A stretch of 50,204 bases of DNA from Saprospiraceae bacterium (GCA_020631355.1 JAHDHL010000035.1:1-50204); one strand, 5' to 3'; positions 8,723 through 18,896 are shown, counted from the stretch's first letter. Numbers and translations: made by a program. Notes: generated by a model from the letters alone, not told the origin.

Positions 8723-9049
8723 CTATTTGGCAAGAAGTGCATCCACTTCCTGTCTAATGGCATCCAACTGGGATTTCTTGTTTGCGAATTGTCTGTTCAA
8801 TTGACCAAAAATATAAGTGAAAGATTCTTCAGCAGACTGGCCAGCTTCCAACATCTTACTCATTTTAGTCATAACATCCTTTTTCGTTTTCAATTCGAAA
8901 GTAGAGACGTCCTGAATGGACTGAATCTCCTGATTCAGTTTGGTGATTGCCTGGTCCTTTCCAATATATTTGGACTGGGCCATCACATCTGTACTCCCCA
9001 TAGCCATGAACAGCACTGCGAGTATTAGTCCTAGTAATTTATTCTTCAT
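8723..9049 (-). CDS. Small secreted helical protein, unknown
   Basis: A protein of 108 aa. Residues 1-25 form a signal peptide ending VMAQ. The mature part is charged and helical with heptad-like spacing (about 33-107), rich in Lys, Gln and Glu, with no cysteines. I do not recognise a family. It sits first in the apparent operon with the IPTL-CTERM P-domain protein (41-base gap) and the 67-aa membrane protein, so it may act in the same envelope process, but nothing in the sequence shows how. Confidence 0.8.
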   Translation of the reverse strand: MKNKLLGLILAVLFMAMGSTDVMAQSKYIGKDQAITKLNQEIQSIQDVSTFELKTKKDVMTKMSKMLEAGQSAEESFTYIFGQLNRQFANKKSQLDAIRQEVDALLAK

Positions 9050-9465
9050 GATTACTAATGTTAGTTAAGTTATAGATGATTTGTCAAAAAATATTCTTTG
9101 CTTTTATAGTTTGTTGTCACGATTGGAGAAAACAATAGTGTGTAATACAAGGTGAACCAACTTAGAATATTGGCCTACTCACAGCTATCACAGAATAATG
9201 ATAACAAAGAATCTTGGAAAGAAAAAATTAACATTATGTTTTTTTGGAACTTCGACATGGAAATATGCCAAAAACTGACATTCCGATAGTAACTCTGTAT
9301 TTTTTAACACATTATGAAGTACAAATGGAGCTAAAGAAGTCTTTTTTCATAAAGTTCTGTTAAAATCATTAACTATTCTCATTTCAGATTGTTTGAGCGT
9401 CCGCCAAACGCCTCTTAGAAAACAGATTCAGTAAATATTCCGAATAAAAATCCCCAAAACAAGAA
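9050..9465. other. Intergenic, leftward promoter region expected
   Basis: About 415 bases with many stops in all frames. It should hold the promoter of the leftward 9049-7822 operon. The nearest match on the minus strand is TATTTTTTGAC around 9081-9095, one base longer than the TAnnTTTG consensus. No repeats or RNA gene were recognised. Confidence 0.4.
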
Positions 9466-9493
9466 GCGCCTACCGATTCATATTGGTAGGCGC
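9466..9493 (-). terminator. Probable terminator of the 11129-9522 operon
   Basis: A perfect 9-bp GC-rich stem, GCGCCTACC (9466-9474) with GGTAGGCGC (9485-9493), and a 10-base loop. On the minus strand it is followed by TTCTTGTTTTGGGGATTTTT. It lies 28 bases beyond the stop at 9522. Confidence 0.7.
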
Positions 9494-9521
9494 CTCTCAA
9501 ATAAGATTTACGAATAATCTT

Positions 9522-10541
9522 CTAATCAAAAAGGCTATCGTACTTGTTATCCCCTGCATCCAAGGTATCCTTTCTCTTTACGGGTGTGTTCAAATCGAGG
9601 GTGTTATCATTCAATAATTTCACCTTATCGTCACCTAACAGCAATGATGTACTTTCCTTTTCCCATTGCTCCAGCATCTTCATTCCTTCTTCTTCGAACA
9701 CTCCATTCTGCAGGTCAATGGAATCCATAAAGTTAGCGGATACATCCATGAACCTTTCCATCTCCCCTACCTTATTGGCTACATCATTGGCAATTTCTTC
9801 CAATGCCATATCGAACATCTCTCGCTTATCGCCATTCCCCTTGATAATATTCATGGCAGAAGACATGGCTGAATGGGACGCTCGGATAGCCTTACGTTCC
9901 TGTTCCTTGACCATGACCTGGTCCTTGGTATCTTCCAAGAGAATCTCAGAGTTCTCGTACATTTTCTCAAGGATACGATACATGACCTCCATCTTCTTAT
10001 GAAGTACGGCATACTTACCATTCGTTTCCTTAAGCCTCGCTGCTTTTCTGGTGGATAAGGTCAATTGCTTATTATTCCCTTGTTTCTTAGCCTGCTGGGC
10101 CAATTTGAGGTTCGTATCAATTTCCTTGGTATTCTTTTCCATTATAGTCTTCATCCTACGCATCTGTCCCCTCAGGTTTCCGATTTGCTTGGACATTTTA
10201 CGAAGATTATCCCTTAGGTCATCCACATAACTCTTAAGGATACCAATGGGGTCTATCTGTACGAACATTCCTGTAATGAATCTCATGATGCTCTTGTAAC
10301 TGTACCAAACCAAATTACGCATCCTAGGATCAAGAACCATATAAATTATAGCTGCCAATGCCATCAGCATGGCTCCTAGGTATAGGGTATTTTCCGCCAA
10401 TAGAATCAGGCTATCCATATAAGTGTAAACAGCGAAACCAACGGCCCCTAGAATGGCAAGGCCGAAAAACATCCCGGTTTTACCCTCCGGTCTTGACCAG
10501 AATGACTTTGGGGTATATGGAGCTGGGCTTAAATCTGACAT
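9522..10541 (-). CDS. Two-TM membrane protein with long coiled coil, unknown
   Basis: A protein of 339 aa. Two membrane segments (about 23-45 and 50-70) follow a short polar N-terminus. A long, strongly charged helical region (about 105-280) predicts coiled coil, followed by an acidic tail (DDKVKLLNDN, ending YDSLFD). No enzyme motif is visible. The layout recalls a membrane-tethered PspA-like scaffold, but this is only a resemblance of architecture. It starts 36 bases after the stop of the coiled-coil protein gene upstream, so the pair are likely co-transcribed and may interact through their helices. Confidence 0.8.
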   Translation of the reverse strand: MSDLSPAPYTPKSFWSRPEGKTGMFFGLAILGAVGFAVYTYMDSLILLAENTLYLGAMLMALAAIIYMVLDPRMRNLVWYSYKSIMRFITGMFVQIDPIGILKSYVDDLRDNLRKMSKQIGNLRGQMRRMKTIMEKNTKEIDTNLKLAQQAKKQGNNKQLTLSTRKAARLKETNGKYAVLHKKMEVMYRILEKMYENSEILLEDTKDQVMVKEQERKAIRASHSAMSSAMNIIKGNGDKREMFDMALEEIANDVANKVGEMERFMDVSANFMDSIDLQNGVFEEEGMKMLEQWEKESTSLLLGDDKVKLLNDNTLDLNTPVKRKDTLDAGDNKYDSLFD

Positions 10542-10577
10542 AGTATTCCTTATTTTCTTTTATGCTAATGGGGTATC

Positions 10578-11129
10578 TTAGATGAATTGGCTGATTTTCT
10601 GAACATCATTATTGATTTCAGTCTGTATCTTTTCATAGGTACTTTCGAAGTTATCCTTTTGGACCTTGAGTTTGGTTCCCTCTGTCTCCCTCACCTTATC
10701 ATTTTCGGCAATCTTATGTTTCACCTGAACGATTTCTTCCTGTAGTCTCTTTATCTGATCCTCAATCTGTTTCAGTCGGGCCTCATGCCTCTTATTTTCT
10801 TCGGCCTTGGCTCCAACACGTTGCTGCAGGCGATTTTTCAAGGCAATATCAAACTGCCCTTTTTCCTTTTGTAATATTTGCTTGTAATGCGTAGCGGACT
10901 CAAGGAGTTTCTGCTTGGTCAGGCCCATTGTGGAAGCAGTGGCAAATGCGGATTTGAATGCCGTTCCCTCATCCATGTTCATGGAGACCAATGCACCAAG
11001 GGATTGTTTGAATTCAATATAATCGAATCCCGGAAGATTGTTCGATTCTAAGGCTTTCATCAAAAATTGGGCACTACGGGTATCCAACCCCTCCAAATAG
11101 GAGAATAACGTGGATAAATTCTTATTCAT
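10578..11129 (-). CDS. Cytoplasmic coiled-coil protein, unknown
   Basis: The start at 11129 (MNKNLSTLFSYL) is preferred; a longer frame from 11180 would add an unlikely polar leader. The 183-aa product has a globular helical N-terminus (about 1-80, with DTRSAQFLMKALE) and a long charged coiled coil (about 85-175). There is no signal peptide or membrane helix. It is the first gene of a two-gene unit with the membrane coiled-coil protein at 9522-10541. I do not recognise the family; a role as soluble partner of the membrane protein is an inference from gene order. Confidence 0.75.
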   Translation of the reverse strand: MNKNLSTLFSYLEGLDTRSAQFLMKALESNNLPGFDYIEFKQSLGALVSMNMDEGTAFKSAFATASTMGLTKQKLLESATHYKQILQKEKGQFDIALKNRLQQRVGAKAEENKRHEARLKQIEDQIKRLQEEIVQVKHKIAENDKVRETEGTKLKVQKDNFESTYEKIQTEINNDVQKISQFI

Positions 11130-11380
11130 TGAAAAATGGCATTTATGGTTCCTGAAAAATTCGGAGACAATATACTCCAAATTAATTTAGTTCGAAACCA
11201 TAATGCCATTCAAGCCGGTATTTTTCGGATAAACAGGGTTGATTTACCGACTATGTAAAAAGCATATATAAATTGTAAACAAAGTCTGGCCATTCGGGAC
11301 AAATGACCCCAAAGCATTCAGGACTGCATCACTTACAGTTATCTTCTTATAATAAGATGCTTTACAGCAACCAAAAATCC

Positions 11381-12397
11381 CTAGAATTGTGGGCAAGGTA
11401 TAGGAGAAATATCATTCTTTCCACCCATACCTCTATACACAAAGGATAATTCCAATCCTCCTTGTGCATTGGATGCATTGGCCAGTTTAGATGTGTTGAA
11501 ATCATAGCTGAAACCGAATGCAACCGGACCGTAATCAATCTTCACAATCGGAATCAAGGCATCCTTAAGTCTGTACATGGCTCCGATACTGAGGAAGAAA
11601 GGATTATCACTTCGGGGTTCGCTGAGGTGAAGCTTTGCATAAGCTCCCAAATTCACTTCCGTGTGTGGGCCCTGCTTCAGGATCACCGCCCTTGGAGTAG
11701 CAGACATATAACCATTCAAACGGAATTCCGCACCTCCATAAAGGGTATATTTCATGGGAAGATTATCGGACTCATCCCCAAGGAAACTAACATTGGCCCT
11801 ATTGAGGTGTGCGATACTACCTCCTGCATAAAAACTGGTGTAACGATCAGGAGTATAGGACCACGCCAAACCAGCAGTCACATCCATATTCCAATCAGAA
11901 GTCTTGGTGAAATTCTCGCCACTTCCGATTTCTCCATTCAAAACGGAGCCATCGTATTGACTTTCAAACAAAAGATTAGACGGATTGATACTGTTTTGGG
12001 TTACGCCTATCTCCGCACCGAAACTAAGATAAGTACCCTCATATCCAAGGTATTGACTATAACCGATGGATGTAGAAATCTTGGTTCTTCTCAAGCCCGA
12101 AGTACCTGCCTTATCATTAAAAATAACCAATCCCACACCCATCAGGTTATCTCCGATCTCCCCCCTGAGGATATTCAAATCCGCAGCAAGGGACATCGTC
12201 TGATAAGGTTCCGAAATGGTTGCCCATTGTCGGCGATAGTTGGCAGCCACTCGAATGTCGCCATTCTTCATGCCTGTCAGCGCGGGATTCAGTGTTAACG
12301 GGGAAGTATAGAATTGGGAAAAATGTGGATCTTGCGCGTCTAGATCAAAGCCCAAAAATAAAAGTGCTATTATTGATATTGTTATTAACTTTTTCAT
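11381..12397 (-). CDS. PorP/SprF family type IX secretion outer-membrane protein
   Basis: A 338-aa protein with a signal peptide (MKKLITISIIALLF, ending DLDAQ) followed at once by the family signature QDPHFSQFYTSPLTLNPALTG. The rest is a beta-barrel with repeated amphipathic strands (GVGLVIFNDKAGTSGLRRTK, FLSIGAMYRL, GFSYDF). PorP/SprF proteins work with a cognate adhesin bearing a type B (gliding-associated) C-terminal domain. Here the gene lies 54 bases downstream of just such an adhesin, so the two form an operon. It likely assists display or attachment of that adhesin at the outer membrane. Confidence 0.95.
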   Translation of the reverse strand: MKKLITISIIALLFLGFDLDAQDPHFSQFYTSPLTLNPALTGMKNGDIRVAANYRRQWATISEPYQTMSLAADLNILRGEIGDNLMGVGLVIFNDKAGTSGLRRTKISTSIGYSQYLGYEGTYLSFGAEIGVTQNSINPSNLLFESQYDGSVLNGEIGSGENFTKTSDWNMDVTAGLAWSYTPDRYTSFYAGGSIAHLNRANVSFLGDESDNLPMKYTLYGGAEFRLNGYMSATPRAVILKQGPHTEVNLGAYAKLHLSEPRSDNPFFLSIGAMYRLKDALIPIVKIDYGPVAFGFSYDFNTSKLANASNAQGGLELSFVYRGMGGKNDISPIPCPQF

Positions 12398-12451
12398 AGT
12401 AGGAAGTGATGATCAGTGTTTAAAGAATTAGTTTCGTTCAATTGGTACAGG

Positions 12452-15400
12452 TTAACGAATCAAGGTTACATCTCCTTTCCTTGTCAGGATTGAACCATCC
12501 AATGGACATATGGCCTCCAGATACCAGACATATACGTCCGTATTCACAGCCTTTCCCTTGAATGTCCCATCCCATCCATCTGAGGAATTGGTGGTTTCGA
12601 ACATGAGTTCTCCCCATCGATTGAATACCCTGAACAACTGTACCTCTGCCAGTCCTAATGCTCTCAATTCATCATTATGACCATCATTATTAGGTGAGAA
12701 ACCAGTAGGTACTATCACCACATCTTCCATACATTCCAAGATTGGAACCAAGGTGACATTAGCTTCAGTACTGCATCCCTGGGCATTGGTCACAATCAAA
12801 GTATAGGTCGTGACAGAATCAGGTGATACTACGGGACTCTCACAATTTGTACATGAAATATCCAAGTTGGGGGACCAATTATATGTGTATGTTCCATCGT
12901 CATCCGTCGTTGGCATAATCTGCACGGATGATCCAGGAATGAATGATTGGCTTTGCGGTAGGATAACCTCGGGGCCATCCGTAACAAATACCGTGACGAT
13001 TGCCGTATCCGCTTCACACAACCCATTGGATCCTATTACGGTAAAGGCAGTAGTCTCGCTTACTGTTGCTGTCGGATTAGGAATATCACTGAAATTCAAG
13101 TCATCAGCCGGAGACCAGTCAAAATCGGTGATACCCGCACCCGCAGCATTCAACTGAACAGGCCCGGAATCACATGTCTCCACATCTTCCACGATTAGTG
13201 TCAACTTATCCGTAACCACTACCTGGACCGTATCATTCACGATACAAAGGTCATTGGCTGCCGTAAGCACATAATCTGTAGTGACCATAGGGCTGACTTC
13301 CGCATCAAGGTCTTCAGTATTGAAAACATTCCCATTCTCAGACCAAGAAAAATTACCCGGAGCCATACCATCCAGGTTAATGGATTGTCCCTCACAGATA
13401 CTGAGGTCCGACCCAGCATCCACTTCGTCAGGATTGATGACGAATACTGTGATATCCTTGGTTACAGGACAACCTTGATAATCCACTGTTACGGTGTAGG
13501 TAGTCGTTTGGTTAGGTGTTGCCACAGGGTTAGGACATGTTTGGCAACTGAGGGTAGGATCATTTTCCCATTCGGGGTCTGTTCCTGCTGAAGTCTGAAG
13601 TAAGACCGAACCGCCCAAACAAACCGTTCTATCCGGTCCAAGAAGATCCAAGTCACTCCCGATGACCGTAATGGTAACCGATTCTGAAGTAACACATCCC
13701 GCTGCATTGGAAACATAAACAGTGAATGTGGTGGTTTCAGTAATCTCTACCAACGGATTAGAGCAGTTTTCGTAGCAAGACAAGCCCAGGGCGTCTGTAT
13801 CCCAACTATAATCAAACGGAGAGCTGCCTCCTGTCGCGATGATCTGAACGATTTCACCCTCACATATCGTCATATCATCTGTTAATGTTACGACAGGAGG
13901 AGCCGCCGTTACTCTATCTATGGTTATTGAGTCGGTTGCAGTACAACCGTCCGGAGTTGTTGTTGTAAGGTAATATGTTGTTTGTGATGTAGGATTCGCT
14001 ATCGGATTAGGGCAATTGGTGCAACTCAGTCCATTGGATGGTGTCCAGGAAGCATTACCATTCACCTCTGCTTCGATTTCAATACTTTGTCCTTGACAAA
14101 GGGTGTATTCATCCCACTCTATATTAGCAATGGCTTCTTCCAGAATTGTAACAGTTTGTGTGAATTCATCCACACAGCCTTCATCTGAAGTAGCAGTCAG
14201 GGTTACTGTATACACCCCCACATCTGTATAATTCGCCACTGGATTCTGTGATGTGGACATTTCTCCGTTGCCGAAATCCCAAGAATAGGCTGCAATATTA
14301 CCTGATGAAATCGTAGTGTTATTCTGGAACTGTACTGTTGCCGGTCCACAGTTGGATGTCGGATTCGCATTAAATGATACCACGGGCTGCGGTAATACAT
14401 TAATGAAGTTATCCAGAACGATGGTTTCAGTACAAATATTTGTCGTAACGGTTAGGGTTACATCGTAAGTTCCTCCCGTATTGTAAAGGATACCTGTCGG
14501 ATTGGCATCAGATGAAGTACTTGTTGTTGCGCCCTCGAAGTTCCATTCGATATTTTGTACGTTGCTTGGTGTCTCAATAACAGATGTGAAATCAATAGCC
14601 GTACCTGCACAGAAGTTATTATCTGAAGCTTCTGCATTTATAGTCAGTGTGGAGGTGGTAATTGGTGCCAATTCAACAAAATTCTGGCAACCACTGGCAT
14701 CTTCCAAAAGTAAAACAGGACTGAAGGTACCAACGGAAGTATAAGTATGTGTGACAGAAAAGATATCATTCACATCTCCTGATTCTGTCATTCCATCACC
14801 GAAATCCAATACATAGGTGTCAACATTATTACCATCCACTAAGAAAGTTACATCAAAATCGATACATCCTGATGAAGCAGGATTATAAGTGACATCAGCC
14901 GTAGGGCCTCCAATCTGGATGAAATCATCCTGACAGTAGGTTATTTCACAACCGGCAGAGGAAGTTACTGTAACACATACGTCAAAGCTCCCACTATTGG
15001 TATAAGTATGGGCCGGATGCTGTAAGGTAGATATACCTGTATTGTCACCAAAGTCCCATTCCCATGCTACAGCATCGGTAGACAAATCAGTGAACTGCAC
15101 CACCAATGGACTACAAGATGCAGATGTAACATCAGCAGTAAAATCAGCAGAAACATTCTGTACTTCAATATCCAAGCAAAATCCTCCATCACATCCGTCC
15201 TGATTGGTAGCTGTGAAACAAGCCGTATAGGTTCCCGGGGTAGAATAAGCGTGTTGCGGACTCCAATCAGATGAAGTATTACCATCACCGAAGTCCCATT
15301 CCCAAGTAACGAACTCGGATGCGACAGACTCATTATTGAAAGTCAAGTCATCTCCCAAACAAGACAACTGATTCACATTGAATGAAACGAAAGGAGTCTC

Positions 15401-17974
15401 AACCTGTAATGGATTCGTAATGGAAGCTGTGCTACTACATCCCTTGTCATTCGTAATGGTCAAGGTAGGTAAATAGAATCCTCCTACAGCATAGGTATGT
15501 GTCGGATGCTGTTCTGTGGAAGTATTACCGTCACCGAAATCCCATTCCCAAGTAATGATTTCGCCATACTGTGATGTGGACTCGTCAGTGAAAGAGAATA
15601 CCTGATTACAATCTGAATCAATATTCTCGAAAGAGAAATCAGCATCAGCTTCTGAAATCGTAATTGTATCCGTGTAAACGAATACATCCTGGCATCCTGC
15701 TGCATCCGTAATGGTCAGCTGCATGCCTGTATACTCTCCGGGAGAATTGAATCTGAATTCAGGATCAGGATCATTCAAACCATTCAATACGATAAATATA
15801 CCCGGTGCGTACCAACTGTATGAAACTGCATTTTCTGAAGTATTCGTTACTTGTAGGGATACGCTCGAACCCGTATAACAGGCACTTGTCGGATTCACTT
15901 CGAATCCTGCTATCGGAACCTGTACATATATTCCTACACTCATCTCATCCGTACAACCCGATTCGGCATTGTAGACTTCCAATGTTACGGTGTAGATTCC
16001 ATTTTCCGTATAAAAATGACTGGGGTTCTGTTCGGTTGAAGTATTGCCATCACCGAAATCCCAAGACCATGTATCTGCTCCCAAGGAACTATCCGTGAAT
16101 GTCACCATACCCGGATTACTACAATCCTGACTATGGTAGAATATAGCCTTCGGAGGGAATAAATGTGTGTAATCCTCAATCAACAAACTATCATAACAAC
16201 TATTGTAACCTACAATCAATTGTACATCAAAATAGCCGGTATCATTGTACTCGTGCAAAGGATTCTGCTCTGGGGAGAATGAACCATCTCCGAAATCCCA
16301 GTACCAATAATCAATGTTAGGGTCATTGGACAAATCGGTGAATCCGATTACGTTCTCAATACAAGTTTCCGTAGGGTCTGCCTCGAATGCCACTGGAGGA
16401 ACATAACCTGCTTGGATATAATTCGACCAAGTACCAGATCCCTCACACCCATTATCCAATGTAATGGTTAACTGGACATCAAATTCCCCTGGATTCTGGA
16501 ATGTGTATGTCGGATTCTGGTCTGTGGATGTTCCACCATCACCGAAATCCCATTCCCATGAAACGATATTGTCAGGGATATTTGTCAAATCAGAGAAATT
16601 GACAGTCAATGGGGCACATCCCTCAAGGACATCTCCCTCGAATGCAACGGATGGAGGAGCAATGACTACTGTGGTTGAAGTGACCGTTTGTTCACATCCA
16701 TTCGGCAATGTTGCTGTCAAAGTTACCGGAAAAGAACCCTCATTGGTAAATGTAAAAGTAGGATTCTGAGCCGTAGATGAACCCTCTCCTCCGAAATCCC
16801 ATTCGATATCACCGTTATAAGGTGTGGAGAATGAAACAGTCAAAGGAGCCTGGCAAGCTGTAGTTGGGTCATTTGTAGTGTAACTCAGGTCGATAGAACC
16901 TAGAATTTCAATACAATCAGGAGCATCATAAGTCACGACACAACCCTCGGTAGTGGTTACGGTAAGGCTTGGCGTATGGCAGCCATCCGCAGAATATGTA
17001 TGAACAGGATTCTCCAGATTGGATGTGTTACCATCTCCGAAATCCCAGAAATAAACCACTACATCACCAGGTGTTTCGTTGGTGAATGTGGCAGTGACTT
17101 GATTACAGCTTCCATTATTGCTGGTTGTGTAGGAAAACATGGGTGATGCCCCGATATTGATAAAGTTTGGTGTAACGGTCATATTACTACAACCAGTGGA
17201 ATTATTCGTAATCGTTAAGGATACATCATAGCTACCGGGTGTGTCGTATGTATGGGTCGGATTCTCTGTTGTTGAAGTATTACCATCTCCAAAATTCCAT
17301 TCGAATGAAACATTGGATAAGTTGCCTGTGGATGTATTAGTGAAAGAGACAGTCATCGGTGCCGCACAACTGTTAAGGTTATTAGCGGAAAATTGTGGTG
17401 TTACATCAGAGAAAACATCAACGATATCTTCCTGAGTCACAGAGTTGCTACATCCTGTGGAGTTGGTTGCTGTCAGAGTTACATCATAAATACTTGAAGT
17501 ATTGTAAGTATGGGTATAGGTTGGAGTAGAAACAGTGGTTATTGTTCCATCACCAAAATCCCAGGTATATTCAGTTATATCTGTTGCGGAGGTATTCACC
17601 GTAAAAGTCACCTCATGGGGTGCACACCCCGAAGCGGGACTAGCAGTGAAATCAAAGTCAGGACCTGTAAATAAATCGATTGTGGTGCATTCTGTATCCG
17701 TACCATTAGGCCCTGTAGCTTCCAAGCATATCTCATATGAGCCAGCTGTTGTGAAGATTCTTTCAGGGTCAACCTCATCCGAGAAGAAATTACCGTCAAT
17801 CGTCCAACTATACGAAGTCGCATTGGTAGAGGAATTGGTGAAAGGAACCGTCAAAGGAACACAGGGAGGATTAGGGACTCCTGCCGTGAAGCTGGCACTC
17901 GGTGCTTGGCTAAAAGCTGCCAATGGCAACAATAGGCACAAGACCGAATATTTAAAAGTTCTTAATGTGAACAT
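12452..17974 (-). CDS. Giant PKD-repeat adhesin with gliding-motility-associated C-terminal domain
   Basis: A protein of 1840 aa from the ATG at 17974, which opens a clear signal peptide (MFTLRTFKYSVLCLLLPLAA, then FSQ); a longer frame to 18064 adds a non-signal leader. About fifteen PKD modules follow, most carrying WDFGDGNTS-like cores with HTY and CxxxxxFTN elements. Then come about five or six Ig-like modules with CxGxxxxL patterns (roughly residues 1270-1740). The last 90 residues form the gliding-motility-associated domain (VPTGFSPNNDGHNDELRALG, FNRWGELMFET, GWDGTFKGK, TDVYVWYLEA, KGDVTLIR). This is a T9SS type B signal. The PorP/SprF gene follows by 54 bases. Probable function is surface adhesion or gliding. 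Confidence 0.95.
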   Translation of the reverse strand: MFTLRTFKYSVLCLLLPLAAFSQAPSASFTAGVPNPPCVPLTVPFTNSSTNATSYSWTIDGNFFSDEVDPERIFTTAGSYEICLEATGPNGTDTECTTIDLFTGPDFDFTASPASGCAPHEVTFTVNTSATDITEYTWDFGDGTITTVSTPTYTHTYNTSSIYDVTLTATNSTGCSNSVTQEDIVDVFSDVTPQFSANNLNSCAAPMTVSFTNTSTGNLSNVSFEWNFGDGNTSTTENPTHTYDTPGSYDVSLTITNNSTGCSNMTVTPNFINIGASPMFSYTTSNNGSCNQVTATFTNETPGDVVVYFWDFGDGNTSNLENPVHTYSADGCHTPSLTVTTTEGCVVTYDAPDCIEILGSIDLSYTTNDPTTACQAPLTVSFSTPYNGDIEWDFGGEGSSTAQNPTFTFTNEGSFPVTLTATLPNGCEQTVTSTTVVIAPPSVAFEGDVLEGCAPLTVNFSDLTNIPDNIVSWEWDFGDGGTSTDQNPTYTFQNPGEFDVQLTITLDNGCEGSGTWSNYIQAGYVPPVAFEADPTETCIENVIGFTDLSNDPNIDYWYWDFGDGSFSPEQNPLHEYNDTGYFDVQLIVGYNSCYDSLLIEDYTHLFPPKAIFYHSQDCSNPGMVTFTDSSLGADTWSWDFGDGNTSTEQNPSHFYTENGIYTVTLEVYNAESGCTDEMSVGIYVQVPIAGFEVNPTSACYTGSSVSLQVTNTSENAVSYSWYAPGIFIVLNGLNDPDPEFRFNSPGEYTGMQLTITDAAGCQDVFVYTDTITISEADADFSFENIDSDCNQVFSFTDESTSQYGEIITWEWDFGDGNTSTEQHPTHTYAVGGFYLPTLTITNDKGCSSTASITNPLQVETPFVSFNVNQLSCLGDDLTFNNESVASEFVTWEWDFGDGNTSSDWSPQHAYSTPGTYTACFTATNQDGCDGGFCLDIEVQNVSADFTADVTSASCSPLVVQFTDLSTDAVAWEWDFGDNTGISTLQHPAHTYTNSGSFDVCVTVTSSAGCEITYCQDDFIQIGGPTADVTYNPASSGCIDFDVTFLVDGNNVDTYVLDFGDGMTESGDVNDIFSVTHTYTSVGTFSPVLLLEDASGCQNFVELAPITTSTLTINAEASDNNFCAGTAIDFTSVIETPSNVQNIEWNFEGATTSTSSDANPTGILYNTGGTYDVTLTVTTNICTETIVLDNFINVLPQPVVSFNANPTSNCGPATVQFQNNTTISSGNIAAYSWDFGNGEMSTSQNPVANYTDVGVYTVTLTATSDEGCVDEFTQTVTILEEAIANIEWDEYTLCQGQSIEIEAEVNGNASWTPSNGLSCTNCPNPIANPTSQTTYYLTTTTPDGCTATDSITIDRVTAAPPVVTLTDDMTICEGEIVQIIATGGSSPFDYSWDTDALGLSCYENCSNPLVEITETTTFTVYVSNAAGCVTSESVTITVIGSDLDLLGPDRTVCLGGSVLLQTSAGTDPEWENDPTLSCQTCPNPVATPNQTTTYTVTVDYQGCPVTKDITVFVINPDEVDAGSDLSICEGQSINLDGMAPGNFSWSENGNVFNTEDLDAEVSPMVTTDYVLTAANDLCIVNDTVQVVVTDKLTLIVEDVETCDSGPVQLNAAGAGITDFDWSPADDLNFSDIPNPTATVSETTAFTVIGSNGLCEADTAIVTVFVTDGPEVILPQSQSFIPGSSVQIMPTTDDDGTYTYNWSPNLDISCTNCESPVVSPDSVTTYTLIVTNAQGCSTEANVTLVPILECMEDVVIVPTGFSPNNDGHNDELRALGLAEVQLFRVFNRWGELMFETTNSSDGWDGTFKGKAVNTDVYVWYLEAICPLDGSILTRKGDVTLIR

Positions 17975-18278
17975 AGCACTGAGGGTGTTTATTAAAAAAA
18001 CTGATAGAGTTGGGTGAATGGGTTTTATAGTGCCATGTGATTCAAATGTGCAGCCAAAGAGCATCCATATTGCGTCAAAATGGATAGGTTTTGTGACAGG
18101 GAAATATCACATCATATTAAATTCCATGTTCATACCACGCTATTACAACTGCTATTCGAGAGCGATTTCGGGCAAAACCCCCATCAAAACTAAGGGGAGA
18201 CTATAAGGATGAAAAAATCCATTTTTTCAAAAGAATTTACTTACTTTGCTCAGGCACGGAACAAAACTTTTTGGGAAA
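17975..18278. other. Divergent intergenic region
   Basis: About 300 bases between the leftward adhesin gene and the rightward TonB_C-domain gene, expected to hold both promoters. TTACTTTGC at 18241-18249 resembles the Bacteroidota -7 element but lacks one T. I see no gene, repeat or RNA. Confidence 0.45.
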
Positions 18279-18896
18279 ATGAGCAAAATCACGAACACTA
18301 TATTCTTTTTCATAATATGTTGTGTATCATTGGCTTCAGCCCAAAATGGTAGAATCGACACCATATATTCAACCAATTCACAATATGAATTCGTCTTTCA
18401 GAATATCATCGATTCCAATGACATTCTCACCCTGGACCTACTGAGCGTGAAGAAAGATGGCAACTATACCCTAGTCGAGGATACGACCATCCAAATCCAA
18501 CATAAATTCTATAAGGATTTCTTCCTCGAATTCGATGGGGACAATGTGTACAAATATGTCGTTGACAGATTGAACAACGAACGATACTATGTCTATACCG
18601 ACCAATTCACCATGCCCAAGGGTGGGCGTCTTGAATTGGCATATTGCCTGTATGGCAATGTCAGTTATCCCGAACAGGCATATCAACTTAAAATCGAGGG
18701 GTTGGCATTCGTACAAGCCTACATTGATGAGAAAGGTTGTGTAACCAAGGCGAAACCACTCACCCGCATCGGCTATGGCATCGAGCAGGAAATGATGAAA
18801 GCAGTCGTCAAATGCGGATGCGCCTACGAAGCAGGAAAAAGGGATGGACAAAATATCAAAAGTATCTGGAACATCCCTATGCGTTTCGAATTATAG
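18279..18896 (+). CDS. Exported TonB_C-domain protein
   Basis: A protein of 205 aa from the ATG at 18279; an upstream TTG (18246) would give a poorer leader. Residues 1-21 are a signal peptide ending ASAQ. The N-terminal half (about 25-125) is an unclassified beta-rich region. Residues about 128-205 match the TonB C-terminal fold seen in Bacteroidota: YPEQAYQLKIEGLAFVQAYI, DEKGCVTKAKPL, GIGYG-like RIGYGIEQEM, and a final IPMRFEL strand. Unlike real TonB it has no N-terminal anchor or Pro-rich spacer, so it is a periplasmic or envelope protein borrowing this domain rather than an energy transducer. Confidence 0.75.
   Translation: MSKITNTIFFFIICCVSLASAQNGRIDTIYSTNSQYEFVFQNIIDSNDILTLDLLSVKKDGNYTLVEDTTIQIQHKFYKDFFLEFDGDNVYKYVVDRLNNERYYVYTDQFTMPKGGRLELAYCLYGNVSYPEQAYQLKIEGLAFVQAYIDEKGCVTKAKPLTRIGYGIEQEMMKAVVKCGCAYEAGKRDGQNIKSIWNIPMRFEL

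Noticed and set aside
11462-12298. 278-codon frame on the plus strand
   Set aside because: It is the complement of the PorP/SprF gene, whose family signature and strand pattern are clear on the minus strand.
12452-12500. Possible IPTL-type tail on the PKD adhesin
   Set aside because: Its end is a gliding-associated type B domain without a terminal hydrophobic helix or basic cluster.
14700-17600. Near-regular repeats resembling a CRISPR or satellite array
   Set aside because: The similarity is in-frame and comes from PKD modules (codons for the WDFGDGNTS core); spacers are coding and of unequal length.
17535-18017. 160-codon plus-strand frame
   Set aside because: It is antisense to the N-terminal PKD modules and runs past the adhesin start; the minus frame has the real signal peptide.
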